Numbered from the stretch's first letter, positions 25,606 to 33,810 are shown. The stretch is DNA of 64,000 bases from Pirellulales bacterium (GCA_019636345.1 JAHBXQ010000008.1:62001-126000); one strand, 5' to 3'. Made by a program: numbers and translations. Notes: generated from the letters alone by a model not told the origin.

Positions 25606-26496
25606 TTGAGAGTGCACAACGTGGGTTATCGTTTCGCGACCGCCGAACCCGTCGCATCGGGATTGTCCCGCATTGCGCTGGAACAAGTCGACCGCGCACT
25701 GGGCGAGATCGCCGATCCGCAACTCTCCGCCGCAGTCACGGTGCACGAGGTCCGCAAGCGATGCAAGAAGCTGCGCGGGCTCTTGAGGCTCGCTCGCCCC
25801 GCTCTGGGACGAACGTATCAACGCGAAAATCGGGCGATCCGCAACGCCGCCCGGCTGTTGTCGACGACCCGCGACGCCGCCGTCGCCGTGGCGGCGTTCG
25901 ACGCGCTGGTCGGCGATTCCGCTGAGGAATTCTCTCCCGATGCGGTCGCCGCGCTCCGGGCGGCCTTGGCCGGCGCCAATCATGCGGCGGAGTCGCCTGC
26001 CGGAGAGCCGCTCGAGCAGTTCCGGCAGCACATGCTCGAGTTGCGGAACCGAATCCCCGCCTGGCGCATGCGCGGCAAGGCCGAACGAGCCGTCGCGCGC
26101 GGCTTCGCCGAGCAGCATCGACTTGCTCGGCAAGCGATGCACGTCGCCTTCGACGACCCGACTCCCGAGCGGCTTCACGAATGGCGCAAAGGGGTGAAGT
26201 ACCACGGCTATCACCTGCGACTCGTCGTTCGCGTCTGGCCGCGGGGGGTGAAGCCGTGGATCGGCGCGGCGACGAAACTCGGCGAAACGTTGGGCGAGGA
26301 TCACGACTTGGCGGTGCTTGCCGTGCGCGTCGTCGACGCGGGGCGGCAGGCCGATCAGGCGACCGCCGCGGCCCGGCTCGTCGAGCTGGCCGAGGACGCT
26401 CGGGCCCAGCGACAGGCCGTCGCCCGGGAGGTCGGCAAGCGGCTCTTCGCGTTCCGCTCGCGCGACATGGAGCGGTGGCTCGCGCGATTGTGGTGA
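25606..26496 (+). CDS. CHAD domain-containing protein
   Basis: This is a CHAD (conserved histidine alpha-helical) protein of 296 residues; the family binds polyphosphate or interacts with phosphate-bearing molecules. The two helical repeats begin with VHEVRKRCKKLRG and LHEWRKGVKYHGYHLR, where His and clusters of Lys and Arg recur. The whole protein is helical and basic. The frame opens with TTG at 25606; GTG at 25612 or 25621 is equally possible and no strong ribosome binding site decides the matter. No polyphosphate kinase or CYTH enzyme is adjacent. Confidence 0.88.
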   Translation: MRVHNVGYRFATAEPVASGLSRIALEQVDRALGEIADPQLSAAVTVHEVRKRCKKLRGLLRLARPALGRTYQRENRAIRNAARLLSTTRDAAVAVAAFDALVGDSAEEFSPDAVAALRAALAGANHAAESPAGEPLEQFRQHMLELRNRIPAWRMRGKAERAVARGFAEQHRLARQAMHVAFDDPTPERLHEWRKGVKYHGYHLRLVVRVWPRGVKPWIGAATKLGETLGEDHDLAVLAVRVVDAGRQADQATAAARLVELAEDARAQRQAVAREVGKRLFAFRSRDMERWLARLW

Positions 26497-26682
26497 TTGC
26501 ATCGCGCGAGTCGACGCCGCGCTTGCGCCCAATGCCCGCGCTTGCGCCCAATACGTGCGCCCAATGATTGACGACGAATGTCGTCACCTCGACGAAGCGT
26601 GCGGGAGCTTCTGCGCGGGCGCGCTTGGCTCGCGGTGCGAAGATTGCCGCGGGATTCACGACGCGCGCTCGGCGGATCTGCG

Positions 26683-26700
26683 ATTGGCATGCCCCGTGCA
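26683..26700 (+). promoter_or_regulatory. Sigma-54-type (-24/-12) promoter
   Basis: TTGGCATG-CCCC-GTGC shows the -24 GG (26686-26687) and the -12 GC (26698-26699) at the correct 12-base pitch. It matches TTGGCACG-N4-TTGC at all but two positions (C to T after GGCA, T to G before TGC). It lies about 100 bases before the start of the small exported protein gene at 26797. A second, better match precedes the next gene. Confidence 0.5.
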
Positions 26701-26796
26701 CTGAAGCTGCTCGCCGCGCGAGAGTTCTGCACGTCGCTGGAACGACCGCGCGTGGGCGATCACAAGCGGGCCGCCGCGGCCCCGGGAGAGAGAACC

Positions 26797-27099
26797 ATGC
26801 TGAAGAAACTGTTGTTGGCGATTGTGGCGACCGCGGGGCTTGCCATGACCGGCGCCAAGGCCGAAGCGGGTCATGGCTGCCACGCGGGAGGGTACGGCTA
26901 CCACGGCGGGTACGGTTACGGCGCTCCCCGCGCCGCCTACTACGGAGGCGGTTACGGCGGCGGCTACGGCTACACGCGGGTTCACTCGTTCTACGGCAGC
27001 CCCGCCCCCTACTACGGCGGGTTCGGACCGTATGGCGGCTTCGGCCCGGCTCGGTACTATCCTCCCCGCAGCGGAGTCAGTTTCTCGATCGGGTTCTGA
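26797..27099 (+). CDS. Small exported Gly/Tyr-rich protein
   Basis: This 100-residue protein has a classical signal peptide (Leu-Lys-Lys start, hydrophobic LLLAIVATAGLAMTG, cleavage near AEA). The mature part has repeated GGYGY / YYGGG stretches and ends RSGVSFSIGF. Low-complexity Gly/Tyr repeats occur in surface, adhesive or stress-protective proteins; I assign no specific function. The start follows GGGAGAG. It has a sigma-54-type promoter about 100 bases upstream and a terminator 45 bases after its stop. It is the first of three small exported proteins in 1.6 kb. Confidence 0.8.
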   Translation: MLKKLLLAIVATAGLAMTGAKAEAGHGCHAGGYGYHGGYGYGAPRAAYYGGGYGGGYGYTRVHSFYGSPAPYYGGFGPYGGFGPARYYPPRSGVSFSIGF

Positions 27100-27143
27100 C
27101 CCGGGGCCTCGACGGCCCACTTTCCAACTCCCTGGTCCACCAC

Positions 27144-27181
27144 GCGGCCTGTCGAGCATCGCCTCGGCAGGCCGCTTCTTA
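27144..27181 (+). terminator. Terminator of the Gly/Tyr-rich protein gene
   Basis: Stem GCGGCCTG (27144-27151) / CAGGCCGC (27168-27175), extended inside by CGAG / CTCG, is followed by TTCTTACTT. It lies 45 bases past the stop codon at 27099. Confidence 0.75.
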
Positions 27182-27395
27182 CTTGGGTTATTTGGGGTCC
27201 TCTGGATGTCCGGCCCGGCGGCCTCGATGTGAGGTGAAGTCGTTATGATGACATAGCCGCACGGCCTAGAGAATCATTGTGAGAGAGTGAGTTGTCAGAA
27301 TGATCTCATTCGAGCCTGTTCTCCACCAGGCTATAACACGAACAAATGAATGCAAATCGTTTAATATCAAGGTGTTATAAGAATTGTTCAGGCGT
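27182..27395. other. AT-richer promoter-proximal region
   Basis: This stretch is visibly less GC-rich than the surroundings, with TTATAA, TTAATA and AAATGAATG, and no gene. It ends at a sigma-54-type promoter. Such an AT-rich DNA segment upstream of a sigma-54 promoter could hold enhancer-binding-protein or IHF-type sites. Confidence 0.4.
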
Positions 27396-27413
27396 TTGGC
27401 ACGCCCGATGCTT
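27396..27413 (+). promoter_or_regulatory. Sigma-54-type (-24/-12) promoter
   Basis: TTGGCACG-CCCG-ATGCTT has -24 GG (27398-27399) and -12 GC (27410-27411) at the required 12-base pitch, and differs from TTGGCACG-N4-TTGCT by a single A for T. The predicted start of transcription, about 27423, gives a 100-base leader before the ATG at 27525. The expected enhancer-binding regulator is not in this window. Confidence 0.65.
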
Positions 27414-27524
27414 TAAGGCGATCCATACGAACGAGTCGCCTGGAGCCGCTGGGCTCGGCCGTTCGGAGCCAAACCTTGCAGGACCAGATCGCCTGGCAAC
27501 CGCACTTCAGAGAGGGAAATGACC

Positions 27525-27803
27525 ATGTTCAAGAAGATGTTCGCTGCGGCCGTCGTCGGTGTTTCCGCGTTGTTCGTCTCCGCCCCCGCGGCTGAGGCGG
27601 GCGTCATCGTCGGGGTCGCCCCGGTGCGTCGGGTCGCGGCTCGGGCCGTTCTGCCCCCGTACCCGGTCGCTCGCCGCGTGGTGGCGACCCCCGTCGTCGG
27701 ACCTGTCTACCGCGGTCCGGTGGTCTACGGGGGCGTCTACGGGGCCCCGGTGTACAGTCCCGTGATCGCCGTCCCGGGCGTCTCGGTCGGCTTCGGCTGG
27801 TGA
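27525..27803 (+). CDS. Small exported protein with a VAPVR/LPPYP motif (copy 1)
   Basis: This exported protein has 92 residues. The ATG at 27525 is preferred over one at 27519 because AGAGAGGG is about 8 bases before it. The signal peptide has a Phe-Lys-Lys start, a hydrophobic AAAVVGVSALFVSA and cleavage near AEA. The mature part holds VAPVRRVAARAVLPPYPVAR, then Tyr/Val/Gly-rich repeats (VYGGVYGAPVY) and ends GVSVGFGW. The same motif and end recur in the gene at 28112, so these two are paralogs. Expression is probably from the sigma-54-type promoter at 27396. Confidence 0.8.
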   Translation: MFKKMFAAAVVGVSALFVSAPAAEAGVIVGVAPVRRVAARAVLPPYPVARRVVATPVVGPVYRGPVVYGGVYGAPVYSPVIAVPGVSVGFGW

Positions 27804-27908
27804 TCAGCGCAGCTCAGCCCAGCCCAGCGAGGGCCCCCCCTGACGAGGGCCCCTCGCCCCCCCAAGCGGTTGTTCGTCAACAGTGTGCGGGTGACGGACA
27901 ACCTGGCG

Positions 27909-27950
27909 CCGCCCGTCGGCTCGCAAGAGTCGACGGGCGGTTTGCTTTTT
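27909..27950 (+). terminator. Terminator of copy 1
   Basis: A perfect 10-base stem CCGCCCGTCG (27909-27918) / CGACGGGCGG (27931-27940) is followed by TTTGCTTTTT. It lies about 105 bases after the stop codon of the preceding gene. Confidence 0.85.
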
Positions 27951-28111
27951 CACGCTCGGGCGTCGGCCTTGCAGGCCCGCCCGGTACTCTTCTCCCCGCT
28001 CGTCGCGTACCATGACTAGGAAGGGGCGGCTGACCCGCAGGCGCGCCCCGCCGAATTCTTACAGGTCGCCGCGACGCGTCCGTCCGGCGACCCGAGTCCG
28101 GGAGAGTTGTC

Positions 28112-28351
28112 ATGGGAAGAAAACTGCTCATCCTCGCGGCGCTGGGCGTCGGCTTGGTCGTCGCCGGCGCCTCCTCGGCTGACGCGGGGATTTACTATCG
28201 TCGCGTCGCCCCGGTGCGACACGTCGCCGCCCGAGCCGTCCTGCCCCCGTACCCGATTGCGCGGCGCGCGGTCGTCGGACCGGTCTACCGGCCGTATTAC
28301 GCGCCGTACTACTACGGCGGGCCCGGCGTCTCGGTGCGCGTCGGTTGGTAA
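28112..28351 (+). CDS. Small exported protein with a VAPVR/LPPYP motif (copy 2)
   Basis: This is a 79-residue exported protein with a signal peptide (Gly-Arg-Lys start, hydrophobic LLILAALGVGLVVAG, cleavage near ADA). The mature part has VAPVRHVAARAVLPPYPIAR followed by Tyr-rich repeats and ends GVSVRVGW, paralleling copy 1 at 27525. The start follows GGGAGAG. No sigma-54-type promoter was found upstream of this copy. It has its own strong terminator. Function is unknown; the family looks like a surface or matrix component. Confidence 0.8.
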   Translation: MGRKLLILAALGVGLVVAGASSADAGIYYRRVAPVRHVAARAVLPPYPIARRAVVGPVYRPYYAPYYYGGPGVSVRVGW

Positions 28352-28718
28352 GCGATTGAATCGGAACGAGAAGTGGAGCGACGCCGCCGTCGGCGCCGCT
28401 CGCGCAAGCCAGTTTGGTTTGCGGGAAGTGTGCGCCCTCGCAAACCGGACCGAGCCGTCTGCCGGCGGGAAACCGTCGGCAGGCGGCTCATTTTTTTGCG
28501 CGCGTCGCCGGCGCCAAGGCAACCCGTCGTCTCAAGCCATGCGCCGAACGGCGCCAGCGTGCCGGTCCCGTTTCCCCGGTCCGTCGTTTCCCGAGAATCC
28601 TCAATCTCCCCAGCCCCCGGCGCCGATGGTTGCGATAGAGAGACGGTGCGCACCGGAAGCGCATCACGCCAGTCTCCGACCACTTCGTTGCTAGCACGGA
28701 AGCGAGCACGGGTCCGCC
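28352..28718. other. Intergenic region after copy 2
   Basis: Apart from the terminator at 28452-28497, no gene is seen. The remaining 220 bases are GC-rich and presumably hold the promoter for the metallophosphoesterase gene, which I cannot locate with confidence. Confidence 0.35.
28452..28497 (+). terminator. Terminator of copy 2
   Basis: A long stem GAGCCG-t-CTGCCG... pairs with ...CGGCAG-g-CGGCTC (28452-28489) around a GGGAAA loop and is followed by seven T. It lies about 100 bases after the stop codon. Confidence 0.88.
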
Positions 28719-30224
28719 ATGCTGGTCATCATCAGCGACCTGCACCTGACCGACGGCACCAGCGGATCGATGATCTCGCCGGGGGCGTTCCAGTTGCTGC
28801 GCGATCGGCTCGAGGACCTTGCCTGCGGGGCCTCGCAGCGTCGCGACGGTTCGTACCGGCCGGTCGACCGCATCGACTTGGTGTTGCTGGGCGACGTGCT
28901 CGACGTCATTCGCTCGACCCGCTGGCTTGAGTCGCGCGTCCGACCGTGGGACGACCCGGCCGGCCCGGCGTTCGCCGCGATGGTCGCCCGCATCACCGAC
29001 GACACTCTGCGCCGCAACGCCGAGGCGCTGGGAGTCTTCCGCGCCGTCGCCGAACAGGGGATCTCCGTCCCGGCCGCCTTGGCCGACGGCCGCATGGCTC
29101 GCGGCGCCGCCGAGCCCGTGCCCGTGCGAATCCACTACATGGTCGGCAACCACGACTGGTTCTATCACCTGCCGGGGGCCCCGTACGACCAACTGCGGCG
29201 GCAAGTCGCCCAGCACATGGGCCTGGCGACCTCGCCCGAGGGACCCTTCCCGCACGAGCCGTGGGAAAGCAACGAGCTGCTGCAGACCCTCCGGCGCCAC
29301 AAGGTCTTCGCCCGGCACGGCGACGTCTACGACCCGTTCAACTTCGAGGGCGATCGCAACGCCAGCAGCTTGGGAGACGCGATCGTCGTCGAACTGCTCA
29401 ACCGCTTCGGCGTCGAGGTCGAGCGCCGCCTGGGCGAGGAGCTCCCCTCGAGCGTGCTCGCCGGTTTGCGCGAGATCGACAACATCCGCCCCCTGCTGTT
29501 GATTCCCGTCTGGATCGACGGCCTGCTCGAGCGCAGTTGCCCGCAGCCGGCGATCCGCAAGGAAGTCAAGAAGATCTGGGACGCCCTGGCCGACGAGTTT
29601 CTCGACCTGGCGTTCGTCCGCGCCCGCGACACCTGGAGCCCGGTCGACATCGTCGACGGCCTGCAGAAGGCCCTCAAATTCAGCCGCCGGCTGTCGGTCG
29701 GCTGGGCCAGTTGGGTCGCCCGGTGGATCTGCCAACTGCGCGGGGCCGACAACAGCTCCTACGCGACGCACGCCCTGGGCGAGCAGGACTTCCGCAATCG
29801 CCGGGCCAAGCATATCGTTTACGGACACACCCACCACGCCGAGACCGTCCCGCTCGACGCGAGCTACGCCGAGGGGTACGTCCTGCATCAGGCGTACTTC
29901 AACAGCGGCACTTGGCGGCGGGTGTACGAGCAAACCCAGTTCGCACCGCGGGAACACGAGTTCATCGCCGCGGACACGCTAACCTACCTGGCGTTCTTCA
30001 AAGACGACGAACGCAAGGGCCGACCGTACGAAACGTGGACCGGCACGTTGGGCATTTCGCCCCACACGACCCCCGTCTATCGCTTCGACGCCCCCGAGAC
30101 GAGCCGTGCCTCCGGCCAACCGATTTCGACACCAAGCGTACCGGTCCGAGCCCCCCGCTTCGCCGTACCGCTTGCTCCCATCCGGCCCGTGCGGGCCGGA
30201 ACCGCGGCAGGCGGCGTCCGCTGA
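28719..30224 (+). CDS. Metallophosphoesterase (calcineurin-like)
   Basis: This 501-residue metal-dependent phosphoesterase carries the full calcineurin-type set of motifs: SDLHL near residue 6, GDVLD near 58, GNHDW near 143, RHGD near 200 and GHTHH near 371. The long middle segment, mostly helical, is more than in typical members and has no domain I know. No signal peptide is seen, so it should act in the cytoplasm. Its 3' end overlaps the start of the next gene by about 120 bases, which suggests coupled expression. Specific substrate is unknown; UDP-diacylglucosamine or nucleotide hydrolases are possible. Confidence 0.9.
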   Translation: MLVIISDLHLTDGTSGSMISPGAFQLLRDRLEDLACGASQRRDGSYRPVDRIDLVLLGDVLDVIRSTRWLESRVRPWDDPAGPAFAAMVARITDDTLRRNAEALGVFRAVAEQGISVPAALADGRMARGAAEPVPVRIHYMVGNHDWFYHLPGAPYDQLRRQVAQHMGLATSPEGPFPHEPWESNELLQTLRRHKVFARHGDVYDPFNFEGDRNASSLGDAIVVELLNRFGVEVERRLGEELPSSVLAGLREIDNIRPLLLIPVWIDGLLERSCPQPAIRKEVKKIWDALADEFLDLAFVRARDTWSPVDIVDGLQKALKFSRRLSVGWASWVARWICQLRGADNSSYATHALGEQDFRNRRAKHIVYGHTHHAETVPLDASYAEGYVLHQAYFNSGTWRRVYEQTQFAPREHEFIAADTLTYLAFFKDDERKGRPYETWTGTLGISPHTTPVYRFDAPETSRASGQPISTPSVPVRAPRFAVPLAPIRPVRAGTAAGGVR

Positions 30225-31383
30225 GGCGGACCTCTCCGGGGGCTCGCTGCGCCCGACCTCGACCCCGGGCGAGGCCGCAACCGTCGCCGCAGCCCGCGAG
30301 TTCTACGCCCGGCTCGAACGCTGCGGTCGAACCTTCGCCGACGCGGGGGTCGTCGCCCTCAATCTCGCCCACGGCACGTTCGCGGGCAACGACTGGCTGG
30401 GGCTGGTGACCGAATTGGCCCGCGTCGCGCCGGGGTTGTGCGACGTGTTGCGCCGCGTCGGCAAAGGCGCCGTCGACCTCGTCGCCGGCGAGACGGGCAA
30501 CTTCACCCCCGCGTACGCCGCGCGGCTCGAACGGGGGCTCTCGGCCGGCGCGGGCCGCTCGATCCCCGTCCGGCTGTTTCACTGGTCGGGGCAAAACAAC
30601 CACGTGGCCCGAGCCGACGGGGCGGTGAACCTGCTGGTCGAACTCGACCGTCGCGCCGCCGAGCTGCCGGCCGAGGCCTGGGCCGACCCGCGCCGCCCGC
30701 CGCGCGTGCAGTTGTGGGGGCACAGCCACGGCGGCAACATGCTGGCGATCCTTACGAACCTGCTGGCCGCCGACGAGGCGACTCGGGCCGAGTTCTTCGC
30801 CGCCGCGCGGCCGTTCTACCACAGTTGGCTCGCCGGCCGCGCCGACCTCCCCGCGTGGAGCGCGGCCGAACAGCTTCTCGCCGACCCGGATCGCCCCGTG
30901 CGGCGCCTGCGGCTCGACGTCGTCACCTTCGGCACGCCGATCCGCTACGGCTGGGACTCCGGCGGCTACGCCCGACTGCTCCACTTCGTCAACCATCGCC
31001 CGGTCGCGGACCTGCCCGAGCACCTCGCCCCCTACCCGCCGGCGGTCGGCGACGTGTTGACCGCGCGGCACGGCGACTACGTCCAGCAAATCGGCATTGC
31101 GGGCACCAACCTGTGCGTCACCCCGCTGACGCTGCGCACCTTCAAGGCCAACCGCCGCTTGGGGCGATTACTGGAAGCCGGCGTCGACCGCGAAGGACTC
31201 CGCCCCCGCTTGCGCCGCGGCGTGCGCGTCGCCGCGGAGGGGACGACGCTGCTCGTCGACTACGCCGACCCCGACCGCTCCCCGTTGCGCCACCTCTGGG
31301 GCCACGGCCTGTACACCCGCACCCGATGGCTGGCATGGCAATGCGAACGCATTGCGGAGGAGTTGTACGGGGGGGACGAGTAG
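30106..31383 (+). CDS. Alpha/beta-hydrolase-like protein
   Basis: This 425-residue protein has the nucleophile elbow LWGHSHGGNML, with Ser in GHSHG, which is the lipase/esterase signature. FHWSGQNNH before it and VVTFGTPIRYGW after it fit a lipase-like core. A catalytic Asp and His are probably in the C-terminal part (ARHGDYV or WGHGLYTR). The start at 30106 (GTG) or 30172 (TTG) lies inside the preceding phosphoesterase gene; both starts overlap. The N-terminal 50 residues are Pro/Arg-rich and may be non-native. A metallophosphoesterase joined to an esterase-like protein suggests a shared phospholipid or phosphodiester substrate, which is inference. Confidence 0.8.
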   Translation: MPPANRFRHQAYRSEPPASPYRLLPSGPCGPEPRQAASAEADLSGGSLRPTSTPGEAATVAAAREFYARLERCGRTFADAGVVALNLAHGTFAGNDWLGLVTELARVAPGLCDVLRRVGKGAVDLVAGETGNFTPAYAARLERGLSAGAGRSIPVRLFHWSGQNNHVARADGAVNLLVELDRRAAELPAEAWADPRRPPRVQLWGHSHGGNMLAILTNLLAADEATRAEFFAAARPFYHSWLAGRADLPAWSAAEQLLADPDRPVRRLRLDVVTFGTPIRYGWDSGGYARLLHFVNHRPVADLPEHLAPYPPAVGDVLTARHGDYVQQIGIAGTNLCVTPLTLRTFKANRRLGRLLEAGVDREGLRPRLRRGVRVAAEGTTLLVDYADPDRSPLRHLWGHGLYTRTRWLAWQCERIAEELYGGDE

Positions 31384-31530
31384 GGGCGGATCAGCGACCA
31401 AACTCGCGGTGCGCGCCATGGGCTGCGCCAGTGTTGTGCAATTCCTTAAGATGGGGTCACCTCACTATGCAACGGCAGCGCAGCAGCGAATCTAGAATCA
31501 ATCCGCACCAAACCACGTGAGGTCGAATTC

Positions 31531-32385
31531 ATGAATACCAGTGAACTGATTCAAGCGAAGTTTCAGGCGTGGGCCCGTCGTCAAGACATGCCGCTGCAGG
31601 CCAAAGACAAACGTGGAGCGAAAAACTACACGTTGTCTGTTGAAGCGAATTTGTTCGGTGGTCAGTTGGACGACGATGTCCGAAACGCATTCAATGCTGG
31701 TGCTGGGGGTGAATTAAGAGGTGAGATATGCTCTTTGCAGGCGTTGCACTCTTCTGCCGCCATGGCTGTAAACGTTTTCCAGTATTGGCTCTGTCATCAA
31801 GAGCAAAGCCTGCTGGCGAAAATACTTTCGATTCCAAGCACTGGCATACGAGAAATTAGTTTCGAGAAACAGTTGCCGGTTTGCAGCGATCCGAAAGCGC
31901 AGGGGTTTAAGAAACCTCCGCATGTGGATGTTTGCGTTGAGTATACCAGAGGAGGGCGAGTCGGCATTGAATGCAAACTTCACGAACCATTTGGAAGGGA
32001 GAACCAGTCATTGCTGTCAGATCGTTACTTGCAACTATCCGATGCTTGGAAAGAAGTTCCGCGATGGCGAGATCTGGCAAGCAAGCTGAGCAAGTCCAAT
32101 CTCGAATTCAAAAGACTCGGCCCCGCGCAACTAGTCAAGCATGTCCTTGGCTTGATGTTTGATCAGCGCGCTCAAGATGTCAGATTGCTGTACTTCTACT
32201 ACGATGCCCCGGGTTTTGATAATAGTGAACACCTCATTGAGATACGTCGGTTCAGCGACATCATCGTAGATGATCCGATCCGATGTCAGCCCATCTCTGT
32301 CCAGGAGTTCATCGCTAAGGCATTTAGAGTTTTGGACGAGAAACGCAGCAATTACCTGCGATATTTGAGCGACCGCTATTTGTGA
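31531..32385 (+). CDS. Orphan PD-(D/E)XK nuclease, putative restriction endonuclease
   Basis: This 284-residue protein has a PD-(D/E)XK core: D133 in PPHVDVCVEY, then E147 and K149 in RVGIECKLHEPF. The N-terminal AGAGGELRGE and ALHSSAAMAVNVFQYW fit, from memory, the PGN_0703-type (PDDEXK_13) putative restriction endonucleases. The base composition is visibly more AT-rich than its neighbours, and codon use is different. That indicates horizontal transfer. No methyltransferase, specificity subunit or other defence gene is adjacent, so it may be a solitary effector or a remnant. The ATG follows GAGG. It is bordered by a repeat-rich intergenic region. Confidence 0.8.
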   Translation: MNTSELIQAKFQAWARRQDMPLQAKDKRGAKNYTLSVEANLFGGQLDDDVRNAFNAGAGGELRGEICSLQALHSSAAMAVNVFQYWLCHQEQSLLAKILSIPSTGIREISFEKQLPVCSDPKAQGFKKPPHVDVCVEYTRGGRVGIECKLHEPFGRENQSLLSDRYLQLSDAWKEVPRWRDLASKLSKSNLEFKRLGPAQLVKHVLGLMFDQRAQDVRLLYFYYDAPGFDNSEHLIEIRRFSDIIVDDPIRCQPISVQEFIAKAFRVLDEKRSNYLRYLSDRYL

Positions 32386-32966
32386 GCGCTGATTACTTGC
32401 GATCGCCCACGACTTTCGGACAGCGGCGGGGCTTGAGTTTACGCCGCTAGGACCGACGCCTCCGCCAAGTGCGAGGCACAGTTCCAAGTCCGCTGGCGCG
32501 GCCGCGCAGTCTGCTGCGAACGCGCGCCCGCTTCTCTGCGGCGGCTTGAATTGTACCGCCCGCCGCGCGGGATTCTGCTGGAAATTGGGCCGCCGCATCG
32601 TCTAGAACGAAGGCATCGAACCGCGCTGTGCGATCGGCCGGTCGGCCGGGGCGAGCCGACGGCGCCGGGCCCGTCGGGGGTTTTGCTCGGCGGTCGAGCA
32701 AAATGGAATATTGCTTGCAAAACTGCCCCCTGGCGATCGGCGGCGTCGGGCGCAAGTCCAACGCTTGCAAGCAGCTCGGATGACGACGACCGTGGCGCCG
32801 GCGGGGGTTTTGCTCCGTGAAAAACGATTCGAGGGCAGTTTGGCAAAACGTGCCGCGCCGTTCCCGACGAAGCTTGATCGAGACAGGGACGACAATTCGC
32901 TGGCGGCTCGCGCCGCGCGGCTCATGGTTTGTGGTCGAAGCCTTATTCCTTTTCCTTGTGATTGCC
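32386..32966. other. Intergenic region with GTTTTGC-type repeats
   Basis: There is no gene in these 580 bases. The GTTTTGCT inverted-repeat motif seen at the left end of the window recurs here (listed separately). The ends near 32592 share CGCCGCATCG and TAGAAC with the first 20 bases of the window, so a longer mobile or repeat element might be involved. The region lies directly after the low-GC nuclease gene. Confidence 0.5.
32680..32850. repeat. Second cluster of GTTTTGCT-type inverted repeats
   Basis: TTTTGCTCG (32681-32689) and CGAGCAAAA (32695-32703) form a perfect 9-base stem with a 5-base loop. More copies of TTGCTTGCAAAAC (32711-32723), GTTTTGCTCC (about 32807) and GGCAAAACG (32842-32850) follow. 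They match the cluster at 93-333 in core (TTTTGC / GCAAAA) and in position, namely a gene-free stretch upstream of a + strand gene. Confidence 0.55.
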
Positions 32967-33290
32967 ATGGCGACTGAATTCTGCGTCCTTGCGACCGCAC
33001 CTTCCGCCGCCGAGGCGGACGCGATCGCCGCCGCGCTCGTCGAGCGGCGGTTGGCGGCGTGCGTGCAGATTGTCGGGCCGGTGGCGAGCGTGTATCGCTG
33101 GCAGGGACGGGTCGAGCGGGCCGAGGAGCGGTTGCTCGTCGTGAAGACGACCGCCGCGGCGTATCCGCAGGTCGAGGCGGCGATTCGCGAGCTGCACAGT
33201 TACCAGTGCCCCGAGATCGTCGCGCTGCCGATCGTCGCCGGCAGCGACGACTACCTCGGCTGGCTCCGCGGGGAGATCGGGGATGGTTGA
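32967..33290 (+). CDS. cutA: Divalent-cation tolerance protein CutA
   Basis: This small trimeric protein of 107 residues, associated with copper and divalent metal tolerance, has the typical CutA sequence. The markers are ALVERRLAACVQIVGPVAS near residues 24-42, ERLLVVKTTAAAYPQVE, and IRELHSYQCPEIVALPI near 75-90 with the conserved SYxCPEI motif. The ATG at 32967 was chosen because the upstream 50 codons of the frame do not look native. It stands alone behind the repeat-rich intergenic region. Confidence 0.94.
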   Translation: MATEFCVLATAPSAAEADAIAAALVERRLAACVQIVGPVASVYRWQGRVERAEERLLVVKTTAAAYPQVEAAIRELHSYQCPEIVALPIVAGSDDYLGWLRGEIGDG

Positions 33291-33349
33291 CTGGGGATTG
33301 CTGAAGCGAAGAGCAGGCAACCGCCGGCAGCCTCGTCGCCATTCACCGC

Positions 33350-33724
33350 TCACGCTCCCCGCTCCGGCGTGATCCGCCAGGCGTACACGAACAGCGCACC
33401 GAGGACGAGGTCGACGACGCCGAACGCCAGCATCGGCGCCGCGAGCCGGCCTTGCAGGAACAGAACGACCGCGGCCAGTCCGAAGCCGAACTTCTCGAGG
33501 GCGCCGGCCAGCATGATCGGTCGCAACCGTACGGGGTCGCGGGCGATCATCAGAAACGCGATCTGCCATGCCGCGGCCACGCCGAGGAAGCCGTAGAAAT
33601 GCTCGGGGTGATTCAGCGGCGGCGGAAAGTCGCGCCCCAGCCGGCCCTCCATAAAGTACTGCGGCAGGATCACGGCAAGGCCGTAGACGCCGGCGTAGCG
33701 GAACAGGCGTTGGACGAAGTTCAT
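33350..33724 (-). CDS. Small integral membrane protein of unknown function
   Basis: This protein of 124 residues has about four hydrophobic helices: YAGVYGLAVILPQYF, FLGVAAAWQIAFLMI, FGFGLAAVVLFLQG, GVVDLVLGALFVYAW. The helices are joined by short charged loops such as RDPVRLRPIM. I do not recognise the family. It starts at ATG 33724 and stops 26 bases before the end of the region. It is downstream of fadA in the same direction with a 86-base gap, so it may be in the fad operon, but no beta-oxidation function is apparent. A frame that continues upstream through fadA's opposite frame is a shadow. Confidence 0.7.
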   Translation of the reverse strand: MNFVQRLFRYAGVYGLAVILPQYFMEGRLGRDFPPPLNHPEHFYGFLGVAAAWQIAFLMIARDPVRLRPIMLAGALEKFGFGLAAVVLFLQGRLAAPMLAFGVVDLVLGALFVYAWRITPERGA

Positions 33725-33810
33725 AGCGGCATGCCCGAAGGACGGCCAGGGGATTTGCTGCGGCCGGCGATCGGGGGCTGCCGACCGGCACGGCGGAACA
33801 CCGCGAGCGA

